This document shows, in pieces, positions 7,966 to 16,388 of a stretch of 25,935 nt of DNA. The stretch is from CAZGOM01 sp964527265 (GTDB lineage Bacteria; Planctomycetota; Phycisphaerae; Phycisphaerales; Phycisphaeraceae), in NCBI GenBank assembly GCA_964527265.1, contig CAZGOM010000074.1:1-25935 (forward strand), in the 5' to 3' direction. The notes beneath the pieces were generated by a model. That model saw only the letters and a list, made by a program, of their open reading frames with translations, ran no database searches and had not been told where the DNA came from. The stretch's first letter is position 1, and each line of letters begins with the position of its first letter. Position numbers and translations under genes: made by a program.

Positions 7966-10532
7966 ACCTCCATCGGACCCTTGAATGTCGGATGCCCCGC
8001 CGCGTTTAAGTCCATGAAGCTCTGTTGCTCATACCAGCAATACCCGTCAAACCCCGCACGCGCCGTGTCCCCCGTCAGGCGCGCTGCCTGCTCGATAAAC
8101 CGGTGCCCCGGTCCCGTGTGCATGCACCGGCTGATCACCTGCACAGGCACGCCGTGCTTCCTGGCAAACGGCAGCACCTCCTGATGGACATAAGAGCTCC
8201 ACGGCGAGAACCACTTGAGCCGCACTTCATCCACCAGGCCCTCTGAAATCCACCGTTTCCATTGCATCGGCAGTTGCATCCTCACATGCAAATTCGTCGG
8301 CACTTCAATCCCCGATTCCAGTTCCACCATGAACTTCTTCCCCGCCCCCCGCACCGCTTTGCTCGCCTCCTGCATGAACTGCGTGTAAAAATCCCCCCGG
8401 ATATTGCGGATGCGCTCATAGTCGTCATCCCGCAATTCAGGGTCTCGCTTGTACAGGCTCCTGAACGTCTCCAGCACCGGCTGCGCAAAGGCAAATTTCA
8501 AATGATGCCAGGGCCCGTTGTGTTGGCAATACGTCCGAATGGAAACGCCGTCTGCTCCCTTGGCCAGAAATCCCTTGATCCGGTCCAGCCAGATTTTTCG
8601 CGTCTCTTCAAACCCCGGTTCCAGCAGCGTCGCCATATTCGTATCTTCATTAAACACCACCCCGATCGCATCCGACCGCCACACCCGCCTCTGCACCACC
8701 GCCTCCGTCTGGTTGGTCCATCCCTGCCATCCTTTCCAAAACGAAAAACCCTTTTCCGCGCTGCCGGAAGTCGCGGGCGTCGCCACGCACTCACGCCCAT
8801 CCGCCCCGAATGCGCGCACAAACATGAACCCCCGATGCCACAAATTAAACGCCTCCCCTCCGACCTTTACCGCCAGATACGGCTTATCGCTCCGCAGTCC
8901 CGACAGCTCGATAAACCAGTTCTTCACCTGCCCCGAATCCGCCACCGGCCCTGCAGGCGTCCACCGCTCGTGCGGCCGCGCCACCGTCCCCGTCTTCACC
9001 GTCGCCTTGACCTTCGTGAATGTCACATTGTCCGCAGACGCCATCACCGTCACGCTCCCGGGCTTTAATTCCGGCAATGGCTCATCGCTGTAAAACACCA
9101 CCTTCGTCACTGGAAAATTCGCTTCCCGCCGCCACGCCGGGTTCGCCGCCCATGTCGCCCCCCGCGCCGCCGCAATCTCCGGAATCACCACCGACCACCG
9201 CTTCTCCAGCGTCTCAAACGCCGTGCTTTTCTTAAATGCCTTGGGCTCCGTAAAACAGTTGAACCCCAGGTCAAACGTCTTAAAGTCCACAATGAATTCC
9301 AGCCCCTGCTTCCGCGCTGAAGCGCTTGCCGCCGTCAGCAGATCCCCGCAGTGCTTCACGGTCTTGGGGTAGTTGGGACCCCAATAACGCATTCCATCCT
9401 GCCCCAGCCACAGCGACGGCCAATTCGAATAATCGATCCAATGCACCCGCTGAATGCCCACTCCCTTCCACGCCCCAAAATCCGCATCCAGCCGCTCATG
9501 CGTGTAGTAATTGGTGATCAAATTATCTGGCACATCCCACAGCAGCGCCTTCACAAACGCCTTGGCCTTGGCAGGCTCCGGCAGGTCAATCGCCACCACG
9601 CCGGGCTCCATCACCTTTCCATCCGCTTCGCCGCTGAGCCCAAACCGCCCCCGCAATCCCCGCGTCCGCACTTTCATCTCAAACGCATTCCCCTTCCATG
9701 AAACAACCTTCTGAGCCTCCCCGCCCTCCGGATCCTTCACCATCAGCGTCGCCTTGGCCTTGCTCCCCTTCCCCCGCACCGTCAGCACATCCCCCTCCAA
9801 TTCCGCCTTCACCTCGCTGATGCATTCCGGCGCCTCAAACTTGTACAGTTTCCCCAGGCTCATCGCATCCTGAAAGCCATTTCCCCCCGCGAAATTCCAC
9901 GAACTGTTCTCATTCAAATACGGCCTCATCCGCACCACATTAAACCCCGCCCGCTTCCCCTTCTGAAACACCTCTTTGGTATCAAACCACGCAAACAGCC
10001 ACCGCATGCGGCTTCCATTGATCGCATACCCGCAAAGATCCTCATCCCACCACTGATACCGCTTAAGCCGCACCCCATCAAACCCGCTCGACTGCCCCTC
10101 CGGATAAGGCAGATGCGTGTTCACAAACACCTCCGACACCGGCTCTGAATCCCGATGCGCTTCGGTTGAAACCGTCGGCTTCTTCCCCGACAGCCCAAAA
10201 CAAAACTGTACATACCCCAGATCATCATCAAACGGGTTGATCACGATTTCGATGTCATCCGCCATGCTCTTGCCATGGATACTCGAAAGCCGCGGCACCG
10301 AATCATGGAAACACGCCCCCACCAGAATCGTCTTCTCATTCCCCAGTACCAGAAACTGCGACAGGTCATACGTCCGCGCAGGCACATCCAGAATCTCAAA
10401 CCCGCTCACCACGCGCTCCTGCTTCAGCAGTCTCTGCCGGATCTTCTCCACCGTCGGCTTCGCATCAAACTCCACCACCGCATGCTTCTGTAAAGCAGAC
10501 ACCACCGGACCAGTCGCACGGAAAAGCGTCAT
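7914..10532 (-). CDS. Predicted glycoside-hydrolase-like protein with N-terminal CBM9-like domain and C-terminal TIM barrel
   Basis: The 872-residue product has no signal peptide. The N-terminal 170 residues resemble a CBM9/DOMON-type beta-sandwich (MADDIEIVINPFDDDLGYVQFCFG). The region around 270-340 looks like an Ig-like strand set. The C-terminal third (from about WRSDAIGVVFNEDTN) resembles GH10-like family barrels, with GADGVSIRTY, a DDDYERIRNIRGDFYTQFM helix, KKFMVELESG and DEVRLKWFSPW. The frame is open to an ATG at 10604, but the ATG at 10532 has an AAGGA Shine-Dalgarno 8 nt upstream and is the better start. With the convergent gene at 5743 it suggests a sugar-processing locus next to AraC regulators. 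The exact family and substrate are unknown. Confidence 0.78.
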   Translation of the reverse strand: MTLFRATGPVVSALQKHAVVEFDAKPTVEKIRQRLLKQERVVSGFEILDVPARTYDLSQFLVLGNEKTILVGACFHDSVPRLSSIHGKSMADDIEIVINPFDDDLGYVQFCFGLSGKKPTVSTEAHRDSEPVSEVFVNTHLPYPEGQSSGFDGVRLKRYQWWDEDLCGYAINGSRMRWLFAWFDTKEVFQKGKRAGFNVVRMRPYLNENSSWNFAGGNGFQDAMSLGKLYKFEAPECISEVKAELEGDVLTVRGKGSKAKATLMVKDPEGGEAQKVVSWKGNAFEMKVRTRGLRGRFGLSGEADGKVMEPGVVAIDLPEPAKAKAFVKALLWDVPDNLITNYYTHERLDADFGAWKGVGIQRVHWIDYSNWPSLWLGQDGMRYWGPNYPKTVKHCGDLLTAASASARKQGLEFIVDFKTFDLGFNCFTEPKAFKKSTAFETLEKRWSVVIPEIAAARGATWAANPAWRREANFPVTKVVFYSDEPLPELKPGSVTVMASADNVTFTKVKATVKTGTVARPHERWTPAGPVADSGQVKNWFIELSGLRSDKPYLAVKVGGEAFNLWHRGFMFVRAFGADGRECVATPATSGSAEKGFSFWKGWQGWTNQTEAVVQRRVWRSDAIGVVFNEDTNMATLLEPGFEETRKIWLDRIKGFLAKGADGVSIRTYCQHNGPWHHLKFAFAQPVLETFRSLYKRDPELRDDDYERIRNIRGDFYTQFMQEASKAVRGAGKKFMVELESGIEVPTNLHVRMQLPMQWKRWISEGLVDEVRLKWFSPWSSYVHQEVLPFARKHGVPVQVISRCMHTGPGHRFIEQAARLTGDTARAGFDGYCWYEQQSFMDLNAAGHPTFKGPMEVYFATVNEALEAMARDA

Positions 10533-10667
10533 CGGATGTTTCCTTGGAACCTGTGAATGAAACCGCGGGACACAACGACAAATTTCTGCTATATGCAACG
10601 TCACGTATACCCAGCCTAGACACCCTCAATTCCAACGTCAAGTCGCCCCCGCATCCTCAAATAAGCA

Positions 10668-10698
10668 AAGAACCCCGGAGCAAAACTCCGGGGTTCTT
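10668..10698. terminator. Strong hairpin, probable terminator of the PhyH-family gene
   Basis: A 13-bp perfect stem (AAGAACCCCGGAG / CTCCGGGGTTCTT) closes a 5-nt loop. It lies about 50 nt after the stop at 10751 and before the next minus-strand gene. The T run on the minus strand is interrupted (TTCTTTGCTT), so termination is probable but not certain. Confidence 0.7.
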
Positions 10699-10750
10699 AA
10701 AACATCTTCATTCTTCGACGCAAGACACAAGACGCGGAACGCAACACGGC

Positions 10751-11566
10751 TCACACCCCCACCGCCTCCGCCAGTGCCACCTGCTCCGGCTTCAGCGCCC
10801 CAGGCCCAAACACCCGGTTGAACTGCTCACTGTTCCCCCGCGCCTTGGTGTTCGCATCCATGTAGCACACGCTGAACGCCCGCCTTGAAATATCCGTCCT
10901 GTTCACATCGCTCCGGTGCAGCAGCCAGTTGTGCAGCAGCACCACTTCACCGGCCTTAAGCTCCACTGGAATTGCGTCGGGATGATTCTCCAGGCCCTTG
11001 GCCTGCGCATCGCTCAAAAACCCTGAAGGATGCGAAGGATTAATCAGCTCCTTGTGGCTGCCGGGAATCACCTGCACGCACCCGTTGGCCACCGTCGCCG
11101 GGTCCAGCGCCGTCCACAGCGTGATCAGCGGGTCCTTATCCAGATGCACCCACCGGTCCTGGTGCCACGGCAGCATCGTCCCCTTGCGGGCGGGCTTGTT
11201 CATGAACATCGCCCGGAAGCATGCAATCGGCGTCTCAGGGCTGTACACCCGATCACAGATCTCCTTAAACACCGGCAGCTGCATGTATTCCAGGAAATAA
11301 GGATCAAACTCCAATTCCTGAATCTTCCGGTAATCCAGCGTCGCCCCCTTAAACCCGCGGCTCTGCACGCCCGCATCCCCATACGCCCCCGTCGTCGAAT
11401 CCAACTGCATCATCATCTTCGTATAGTCCACCGGCGCCTTGCCCTGCATGATGTCGTCGATCCGCGTTTGCATCGCCTTCAAGAGCGCATCGCTGGCCAC
11501 CTGCCCCAGGCGCAAATAACCTTCGCTGTCATACTGCGCCCACTGCTTCTCACTGATGATCGCCAT
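10751..11566 (-). CDS. Phytanoyl-CoA dioxygenase (PhyH) family Fe(II)/2-oxoglutarate oxygenase
   Basis: The 271-residue product is the usual length for this family of cytoplasmic Fe(II)- and 2-oxoglutarate-dependent hydroxylases. The metal triad is visible: H135-x-D137 in WHQDRW and distal H217 in LLHRSD. The 2-oxoglutarate-binding Arg is probably R229 (ISRRAFS). The segment VQVIPGSHKEL is characteristic. The ATG has AAAGGA six to eight nt upstream. The substrate cannot be inferred. In planctomycetes and relatives such genes are numerous and often adjoin AraC regulators and glycosidases, as here. It lies downstream of the AraC gene at 11758, with a palindromic repeat between them. Confidence 0.9.
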   Translation of the reverse strand: MAIISEKQWAQYDSEGYLRLGQVASDALLKAMQTRIDDIMQGKAPVDYTKMMMQLDSTTGAYGDAGVQSRGFKGATLDYRKIQELEFDPYFLEYMQLPVFKEICDRVYSPETPIACFRAMFMNKPARKGTMLPWHQDRWVHLDKDPLITLWTALDPATVANGCVQVIPGSHKELINPSHPSGFLSDAQAKGLENHPDAIPVELKAGEVVLLHNWLLHRSDVNRTDISRRAFSVCYMDANTKARGNSEQFNRVFGPGALKPEQVALAEAVGV

Positions 11567-11607
11567 GGCATTTCCTTTGTCAGAGACGATTTTGTACGAA
11601 ACCTCGC

Positions 11608-11715
11608 CCCGGGTTGCCGGGTTCCGGGTTATCGCGTGTCCGGGCTACGGCACCTGGAACAATCCAAGCCTCGCCCATCTGTGCCCCCGGCAACCCGATC
11701 ACCCGACAACCCGGG
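11608..11715. repeat. Palindromic intergenic repeat with 15-bp arms
   Basis: The arms CCCGGGTTGCCGGGT (11608-11622) and ACCCGACAACCCGGG (11701-11715) are inverted with 14 of 15 positions matching. Internal motifs (GGGTTGCCGGGT, CCCGGCAACCCG) recur in the MITE-like copies at 12737, 15930 and 16054, so this is probably a related element. It fills most of the space between an AraC gene and the PhyH-family gene. Confidence 0.75.
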
Positions 11716-11757
11716 CAAACAGGCCACTCGAATGGACAAAATAATAAAACAACCCCC

Positions 11758-12681
11758 TCACCCCGTGAATGGATCGACTGAACCCGATAATGGACTTTTT
11801 GAACCTTCCGTCCGCCCCCCATACCCCTCCATCTGCGCCCGGTACTGCGCCGGGCTCACGCCATGATGCTGGCGAAACATCCGGCTGAAATAATACGGAT
11901 CATCAAATGTCAGCCGCTCCCCCACCGCCTTCACGCTCATCCCCGTCTCCTTGAGCATCCTCCCCGCCACATCCATCCGCAGCCGGTTCAAATACCGCAA
12001 CGGCGTCACCCCCAGCGCCTTATTGAAAATCCGGTTCAAATGCTGCGCCGAAAACCCCGCAATCCGCGCCAGATCCTCCAGCGTCGTCGGCGAGTGAATA
12101 CGCCCCGTAATTTCTTCCAGCAGCATCACCACCACCCCTTCCAGCGACCTCTGCTTAAGCGCCCCTTCCCGCGCCGCCTTGCGTATCAGTTCGCGCGAAA
12201 TCAAATCCCCCCACCCCGGCAGCGCCTGTTCCGTCTCACGCCGGTTGGTCCGGTCGAATTCCTTCAAAAACAACATCAGGTACGCCTTCATCCGCGCATC
12301 GTTTCCAAACCGCATCTCCCGAGGCAAAACCAATATCTCCATCGCATCCTGCCCCCCTGCAAGCGTCATCTCAAAGTGGAGCGACCCCAGCCCCATCCGC
12401 TTGGTCTGGCTGTATCCGCTGTGCCATACCCCCGGCGGCACCAGCACCATCTCCCCCTCTTCCATCACATGCTCATGCCCTTCGATCACCCACGCCAGTC
12501 GCCCCCGGTAATTGAAAATCAGGTTGTAATCCGGCACTGTCCGGTCCACCAGCGTGTACCCCTTGTTCCCCTCCTGCCGCGAACACAGGTTCGTGCGCAC
12601 TTTGGCGTTCTCCAGCACAAAGTCAACCACCTGCCGCGTCGCCGGCTCCAGATTGTCCTCACCAACGTTCATATCCTCCAT
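11758..12681 (-). CDS. AraC-family transcriptional regulator with N-terminal cupin
   Basis: The 307-residue product has an N-terminal AraC-type sugar-sensing cupin (GRLAWVIEGHEHVMEEGEMVLVPPGVWHSG) and a C-terminal double helix-turn-helix. The latter runs through TLEDLARIAGFSAQHLNRIF and SVKAVGERLTFDDPYYFSRMF, ending in the family motif GVSPAQYR. The frame is open upstream to 12819, but that extension runs into a repeat element. The ATG at 12681 has AGGA 7 nt upstream, so I use it. It probably controls the neighbouring PhyH and glycosidase-like genes in response to a sugar or related ligand, which is inference from position. Confidence 0.92.
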   Translation of the reverse strand: MEDMNVGEDNLEPATRQVVDFVLENAKVRTNLCSRQEGNKGYTLVDRTVPDYNLIFNYRGRLAWVIEGHEHVMEEGEMVLVPPGVWHSGYSQTKRMGLGSLHFEMTLAGGQDAMEILVLPREMRFGNDARMKAYLMLFLKEFDRTNRRETEQALPGWGDLISRELIRKAAREGALKQRSLEGVVVMLLEEITGRIHSPTTLEDLARIAGFSAQHLNRIFNKALGVTPLRYLNRLRMDVAGRMLKETGMSVKAVGERLTFDDPYYFSRMFRQHHGVSPAQYRAQMEGYGGRTEGSKSPLSGSVDPFTG

Positions 12682-12736
12682 TGTATGATCCTGCTGTCGC
12701 CGGTCCCTCCATCTTCTTCTGACCAGACCCTGGCCC

Positions 12737-12928
12737 CAGGGCAATCGCATATAACCAAACCCACGCGCCCGGTTGATCGGGTTGCCGGGTTTGCGTGTGT
12801 CGCCGTAAGGCATGTCCATTTATCAAAGGGCATTCACCTTGGATGGTAGCGACGCTTCCCTCGGCAACGCGACAACCCGGTAACCCGAATGCGTGGGGGT
12901 TGATCAACCCTTACATGCGATTGCCCTG
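12737..12928. mobile_element. MITE-like element, copy A (192 bp)
   Basis: The ends are a perfect 14-bp inverted repeat, CAGGGCAATCGCAT (12737-12750) and ATGCGATTGCCCTG (12915-12928). The interior is itself imperfectly palindromic (CGGGTTGCCGGGTTT against CCCGGTAACCCG) and encodes nothing. It matches copy C at 16054-16260 over its whole length at roughly three quarters identity by eye. It sits between the two AraC genes. Confidence 0.85.
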
Positions 12929-12939
12929 AACCCCAGAAC

Positions 12940-13830
12940 CTAGACCCTGTTTTCATTCCTGAATCTCGTCGGCGTCACCAGCATGTACTTGCGGAACACC
13001 GTCGCAAAATGCTGGCTCGTCGCAAACCCCGTCCGCATCGCAATCCCCGTCACCGATTCATCGCTCTGAGCCAAAAGCTCTGCCGCCCGCTGCACCCGTA
13101 ACTCCATCAGGTGTTCGATGGGCGTTACCCCCACATGCTTGCCGAATGCCTCGATCAGCGTCGACCGCGCATACCCCGTATGCCGCGCCAGGTCTGCCAG
13201 TGTCAGTGGCTTGTCCAGATTTTCCCGCATGTAGGCGATCCCCGCCTGCACCTGCTCCGGCAATGCATGCCGGCGCTGATACCCTGGCTCTGTCGCGCTC
13301 GCCGCCAGCCAGAGCGCATTTAGGAGATATGTCAGCACCCGCGCCGGTTGCAGACCGTCACGTTTTTTGGGTTCCTCAAACAGCTTTTTCATCCACACAC
13401 CCAGTCCCTCGGGCGCCACCGTATGGGTAAACCCGATCTTTGCCAGGCGTCTGCGTAACGGCTCCAGCGACTTGTGCCCCAGAAACGGCCTCAGATGGTG
13501 CAGCGCCACAAACAGTTCATAGGACAAAATCCGCGTCGTCGGCCGCCCTTGATAGTTGAGCCGTCCGCCCGGCGGCAACAGCACCACCTCTCCCCCCCGC
13601 ACCCGCCGCCACTCACCTCCCACCTGGTAGTCCTGCCACCCCCGCTGCACCCACACGATCAAAAACTGATCCTGCGTCACACCCCGGTACGACGATCTAA
13701 ACGCCTTTCGCACCACAGATCGATTGATCGCAAACAATTCCGGAAACTCTCCTCGAAACGGCGACCTGTTCCATTCGTACGCCAAAACAAGCCTCCTGAC
13801 TGTTGATGCGCCCGCTTCCGCAGGACTCAT
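12940..13830 (-). CDS. AraC-family transcriptional regulator
   Basis: The 296-residue product has an N-terminal cupin-like ligand domain (GGEWRRVRGGEVVLLPPGGRLNYQG). The C-terminal AraC DNA-binding domain covers about residues 200-290, with TLADLARHTGYARSTLIEAFGKH, the linker GVTPIEHLMELR, the second HTH SVTGIAMRTGFATSQHFATVFRK and a final TPTRFR. It has no good Shine-Dalgarno at the ATG at 13830, and I see no better start. It is transcribed divergently from the prepilin-type gene at 13979. The shared 148-bp region contains a direct repeat that could be its operator. Confidence 0.92.
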   Translation of the reverse strand: MSPAEAGASTVRRLVLAYEWNRSPFRGEFPELFAINRSVVRKAFRSSYRGVTQDQFLIVWVQRGWQDYQVGGEWRRVRGGEVVLLPPGGRLNYQGRPTTRILSYELFVALHHLRPFLGHKSLEPLRRRLAKIGFTHTVAPEGLGVWMKKLFEEPKKRDGLQPARVLTYLLNALWLAASATEPGYQRRHALPEQVQAGIAYMRENLDKPLTLADLARHTGYARSTLIEAFGKHVGVTPIEHLMELRVQRAAELLAQSDESVTGIAMRTGFATSQHFATVFRKYMLVTPTRFRNENRV

Positions 13831-13851
13831 CCATTCTAATGTTTCTAATAG

Positions 13852-13884
13852 TCCAAACCATTCCTGCGGAACGCATCCAAACCA
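13852..13884. promoter_or_regulatory. Candidate AraC-type operator (direct repeat)
   Basis: TCCAAACCA occurs twice in the same orientation (13852-13860 and 13876-13884), 24 bp apart start to start, each followed by an A/T-C-C context. AraC-family proteins often bind direct half-sites about two helical turns apart. It lies just upstream of the AraC gene starting at 13830, so autoregulation or control of the divergent prepilin gene is possible. Confidence 0.4.
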
Positions 13885-13978
13885 ATGCCATCGAATAATA
13901 TACGCATAAATAAGCGCAAATATGTCTTTACACGCCCCTCATGTTTTTTAAAGTCTATATCAAATAGCGGAACAATCG

Positions 13979-14926
13979 ATGCCACCGAACCACAAATCCA
14001 GCCTCAAACGCTCACCCCACGCCTTTTCCCTCATCGAACTCCTGGTCGTCATCACCGTCGTCTCCCTGCTCATCTCCATCCTCCTTCCCGCCCTCTCCCG
14101 TAGCCGCGACACCGCACAGGAGATCCGCTGCATGAGCAACATGCGCCAGGTCTCCATCATGGCGGCGAATTTCCGCACCGACCGCTCAGCCATCCTCCCC
14201 AACTCCTACTACACCGCCTACCCAGAAGGCATCAACAACAAGGACTGGGTCGAAGGCAAGCTCATCAGCCCCCTGGGCGCCGCCAGCAGCTTCGTCAACC
14301 TCCTTATCGAAGGCGGCTACACCCCCGAGTACCGCATCACCTACAGCAGCTTCATCACCAGTGAATTCCAGAAAGTCGCCGTCAAGGTCAGGAGCACCCC
14401 CTTTAACTGCCCCACCATGTTCACCGACTACAGGGTCGACTACTACGACACCCGCTCCACCGCCGGCGCCGACAAGATCACCGACGACCGTCAGCGTCGC
14501 AGCGCCGCTTATCCCTGGAACCACAAATACGCACCCGGCAATCAATCCTTCCCCTCCCTCTGGATGCTCACCGGCTATCAGGTCAATAACCTCGCCGGAT
14601 GGAACGGCACCTACGTCGGCCCCGGCCAGGCGCCCCCCAACGGCGGCCTCTTCAAACGCAGGCAATGGAACAACTCCGAAAGCCGCGTCGCCTACCTCAT
14701 GGAGGATTTCATGTGGACATCCGGCGGCCTCTGGCAATACATGGACGCCATCACAACCACCAACTATTCCTACGGCGGCTACGGCCCACCCGCCCGCCAC
14801 AACAATTTCGATAGCACAAACCTCGTCTACGCCGACGGCCATGCCGTCAAATTCCCCACCCCCCGCTTCCCCACCGCCGCTGACATCTCCGACCCATCCT
14901 TCCCCGTCTCCATGCTCTTCGAATAA
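13979..14926 (+). CDS. Prepilin-type N-terminal cleavage/methylation protein (type II secretion pseudopilin-like), paralog 1
   Basis: The 315-residue product has a basic leader of 15 residues, then FSLIELLVVITVVSLLISILLPAL, a classic type IV prepilin segment with Glu at +5 (E20) and Ala instead of Gly before the cleavage site. After export and processing it would be an inner-membrane or pseudopilus protein. The C-terminus has RHNNF...YADGHAVKF, a variant (H-x11-DG) of the H-x9-DG domain common in planctomycete prepilin-like proteins. It is about half identical to the next gene downstream and shares the C-terminal SM/FLFE ending, so the pair is a tandem duplication. Function beyond the family is unknown. 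Confidence 0.9.
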   Translation: MPPNHKSSLKRSPHAFSLIELLVVITVVSLLISILLPALSRSRDTAQEIRCMSNMRQVSIMAANFRTDRSAILPNSYYTAYPEGINNKDWVEGKLISPLGAASSFVNLLIEGGYTPEYRITYSSFITSEFQKVAVKVRSTPFNCPTMFTDYRVDYYDTRSTAGADKITDDRQRRSAAYPWNHKYAPGNQSFPSLWMLTGYQVNNLAGWNGTYVGPGQAPPNGGLFKRRQWNNSESRVAYLMEDFMWTSGGLWQYMDAITTTNYSYGGYGPPARHNNFDSTNLVYADGHAVKFPTPRFPTAADISDPSFPVSMLFE

Positions 14927-14969
14927 CCCGCTCATGCCCCCGCATGACCCATCCCCTCCCAAGGCACCC

Positions 14970-15884
14970 ATGAGATACCCGCCCTTCCGCTCCCGCGCCT
15001 TCTCCCTGGTTGAACTCCTGGTCGTCATCGCCATCATCGGCATTCTCATCTCCATGAACATGCCCGCCATGTCCCGCAGCCGTGAAGTCGCCCGCGAAAT
15101 ACGCTGCATGGCCAACATGCGCCAGGTCTACACCATGGCCGCCGCCTTCCGCGCCGATCAGAACTGCATCATGCCTAACAGTTGGTTCGCCAATTACCCC
15201 GACGGATTCAACAGCCGCGACTACGGCTTAAACGGCGGTCTCTACGCCCCAGCCGACCGTGGCTCTCAAAACTCCTACTCCCACCTCCTGATCCTCAAAG
15301 GCTACGCCCCCGACACCCGCGGATCCAACTACATCAAAGCCGAAGCCGCTGGCAAAAATGGCGTCTTCTTCTGCCCCAGCATGTTCACCAAACTCCGCGA
15401 CGACTACTGGGACACCCGCTCCTGGGCCGGCTCCGGCAAAATCACCGATGACATCCAGCGCCGCAGCGCCCCCTACGGCTATGACTACTACTACGAACCC
15501 GGAAATTTCGTCAACAAACTCATCCTAAACGGCTACCAGGTCAATGAAACCGCCGGCGGTTCCGGCTACTACTACACCATGAACGGCCTCCCCAACGCCG
15601 GTTTCTACAAACGCAAGCACTGGAAGTCGCAAGCCGAAGACCGCATCGGCTACCTCTTTGAAAACTTCCACTGGACCACCGGCGGCGTCTTCCAATACGT
15701 CGATGCCGTCACCCTCCCAAACTACGGCGCAGGCGGCTACGGCCCTCCCATCCGCCACAACGCCTACACCAGCACCAACCTCCTCTACGCCGACGGCCAC
15801 GCCATCAAATTCCCCACCCCCGCCTACCCTGATGCCGAATCCATCAACAACCCCGTCCAACCCGTCTCCTTCCTCTTCGAATAA
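14970..15884 (+). CDS. Prepilin-type N-terminal cleavage/methylation protein, paralog 2
   Basis: The 304-residue product begins at the ATG at 14970, which has AAGG 5 nt upstream. An in-frame ATG at 14934 has no ribosome site and would add 12 proline-rich residues. The leader MRYPPFRSRA is followed by FSLVELLVVIAIIGILIS, with Glu at +5, marking a prepilin peptidase substrate. The C-terminus again has RHNAY...YADGHAIKF (H-x11-DG). Shared blocks with paralog 1 include SRSR-EIRCM-NMRQV, the CPSMFT / CPTMFT segment, DTRS, KITDD-QRRSA, GYQVN, GLFKRRQW / GFYKRKHW and GGYGPP-RHN. It is 43 nt downstream of paralog 1, probably in one transcript. Confidence 0.9.
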   Translation: MRYPPFRSRAFSLVELLVVIAIIGILISMNMPAMSRSREVAREIRCMANMRQVYTMAAAFRADQNCIMPNSWFANYPDGFNSRDYGLNGGLYAPADRGSQNSYSHLLILKGYAPDTRGSNYIKAEAAGKNGVFFCPSMFTKLRDDYWDTRSWAGSGKITDDIQRRSAPYGYDYYYEPGNFVNKLILNGYQVNETAGGSGYYYTMNGLPNAGFYKRKHWKSQAEDRIGYLFENFHWTTGGVFQYVDAVTLPNYGAGGYGPPIRHNAYTSTNLLYADGHAIKFPTPAYPDAESINNPVQPVSFLFE

Positions 15885-15929
15885 CCCCCAGCATGCATTT
15901 AATGAACTTGAACCACTCCCATTTGAGCA

Positions 15930-16043
15930 CCAATAGGGCATTGACCTTCAATGGATTGCGCAGTGTCGAAGCCCCCCGGCAAAGCGACAGCCCGACAACC
16001 CGAGCGCGGGGGCGTTGATCAACCCTTACATGCGATCGCCCCG
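15930..16043. mobile_element. MITE-like element, copy B (right half, degenerate)
   Basis: This stretch matches the right half of copies A and C (GGGCATTGACCTT, CGGCAAAGCGACA, CCCGACAACCCGA, GTTGATCAACCCTTACATGCGAT). It ends in a degenerate terminal repeat ATGCGATCGCCCCG. Its GTTGATCAACCCTTACATGCG segment is identical to copy A. The left inverted repeat is not recognisable, so the left boundary is approximate. Confidence 0.7.
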
Positions 16044-16053
16044 CCGCGACGCC

Positions 16054-16260
16054 CAGGGCAATTGCATTTGACGAATATCCATGCGTCCGGGTTGTCGGGC
16101 TGTGGGTTGCCGGGTGTCAATGCGTGGCCGCAAGGCATGTCCATGGATCAAAATGGCATTCACCTTGGGTGGTATTGACGTTTTCGAAGCCCCCGGCAAC
16201 GCGACAACCCGGCAACCCGAACGCGTGGGCCCATCGAATACTTCAAATGCGATTGCCCTG
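16054..16260. mobile_element. MITE-like element, copy C (207 bp)
   Basis: The ends CAGGGCAATTGCATTTG (16054-16070) and CAAATGCGATTGCCCTG (16244-16260) are inverted with 16 of 17 matches. The centre shares CAAGGCATGTCCAT and GGCATTCACCTTGG with copy A. CCGCGAC occurs directly after the right end (16261-16267) and 3 nt before the left end (16044-16050), a possible target duplication or shared end sequence. The rpmF promoter begins 18 bp beyond the right end. Confidence 0.85.
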
Positions 16261-16278
16261 CCGCGACAACCCCGCCGA

Positions 16279-16306
16279 TTGACAGTTCCCGTATGTTGAT
16301 TACACT
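16279..16306 (+). promoter_or_regulatory. Probable promoter of the rpmF-plsX-fab operon
   Basis: A perfect TTGACA (16279-16284) and TACACT (16301-16306) are separated by 16 nt. The leader to the rpmF ATG would be about 75 nt. Confidence 0.65.
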
Positions 16307-16388
16307 ACTGAGCCTGTTTTCATTTTTCACGCACGACTGTGCGTCTGGCCGACACAGGGAAGGCCCGACGATTGAAAGGGTTACGCCA

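Noticed and set aside
14361..14969. Extension of the second prepilin gene far upstream
   Set aside because: The extended part overlaps paralog 1 in another frame and consists of Pro/Ser/Thr-rich nonsense. The prepilin leader needs to be at the N-terminus.
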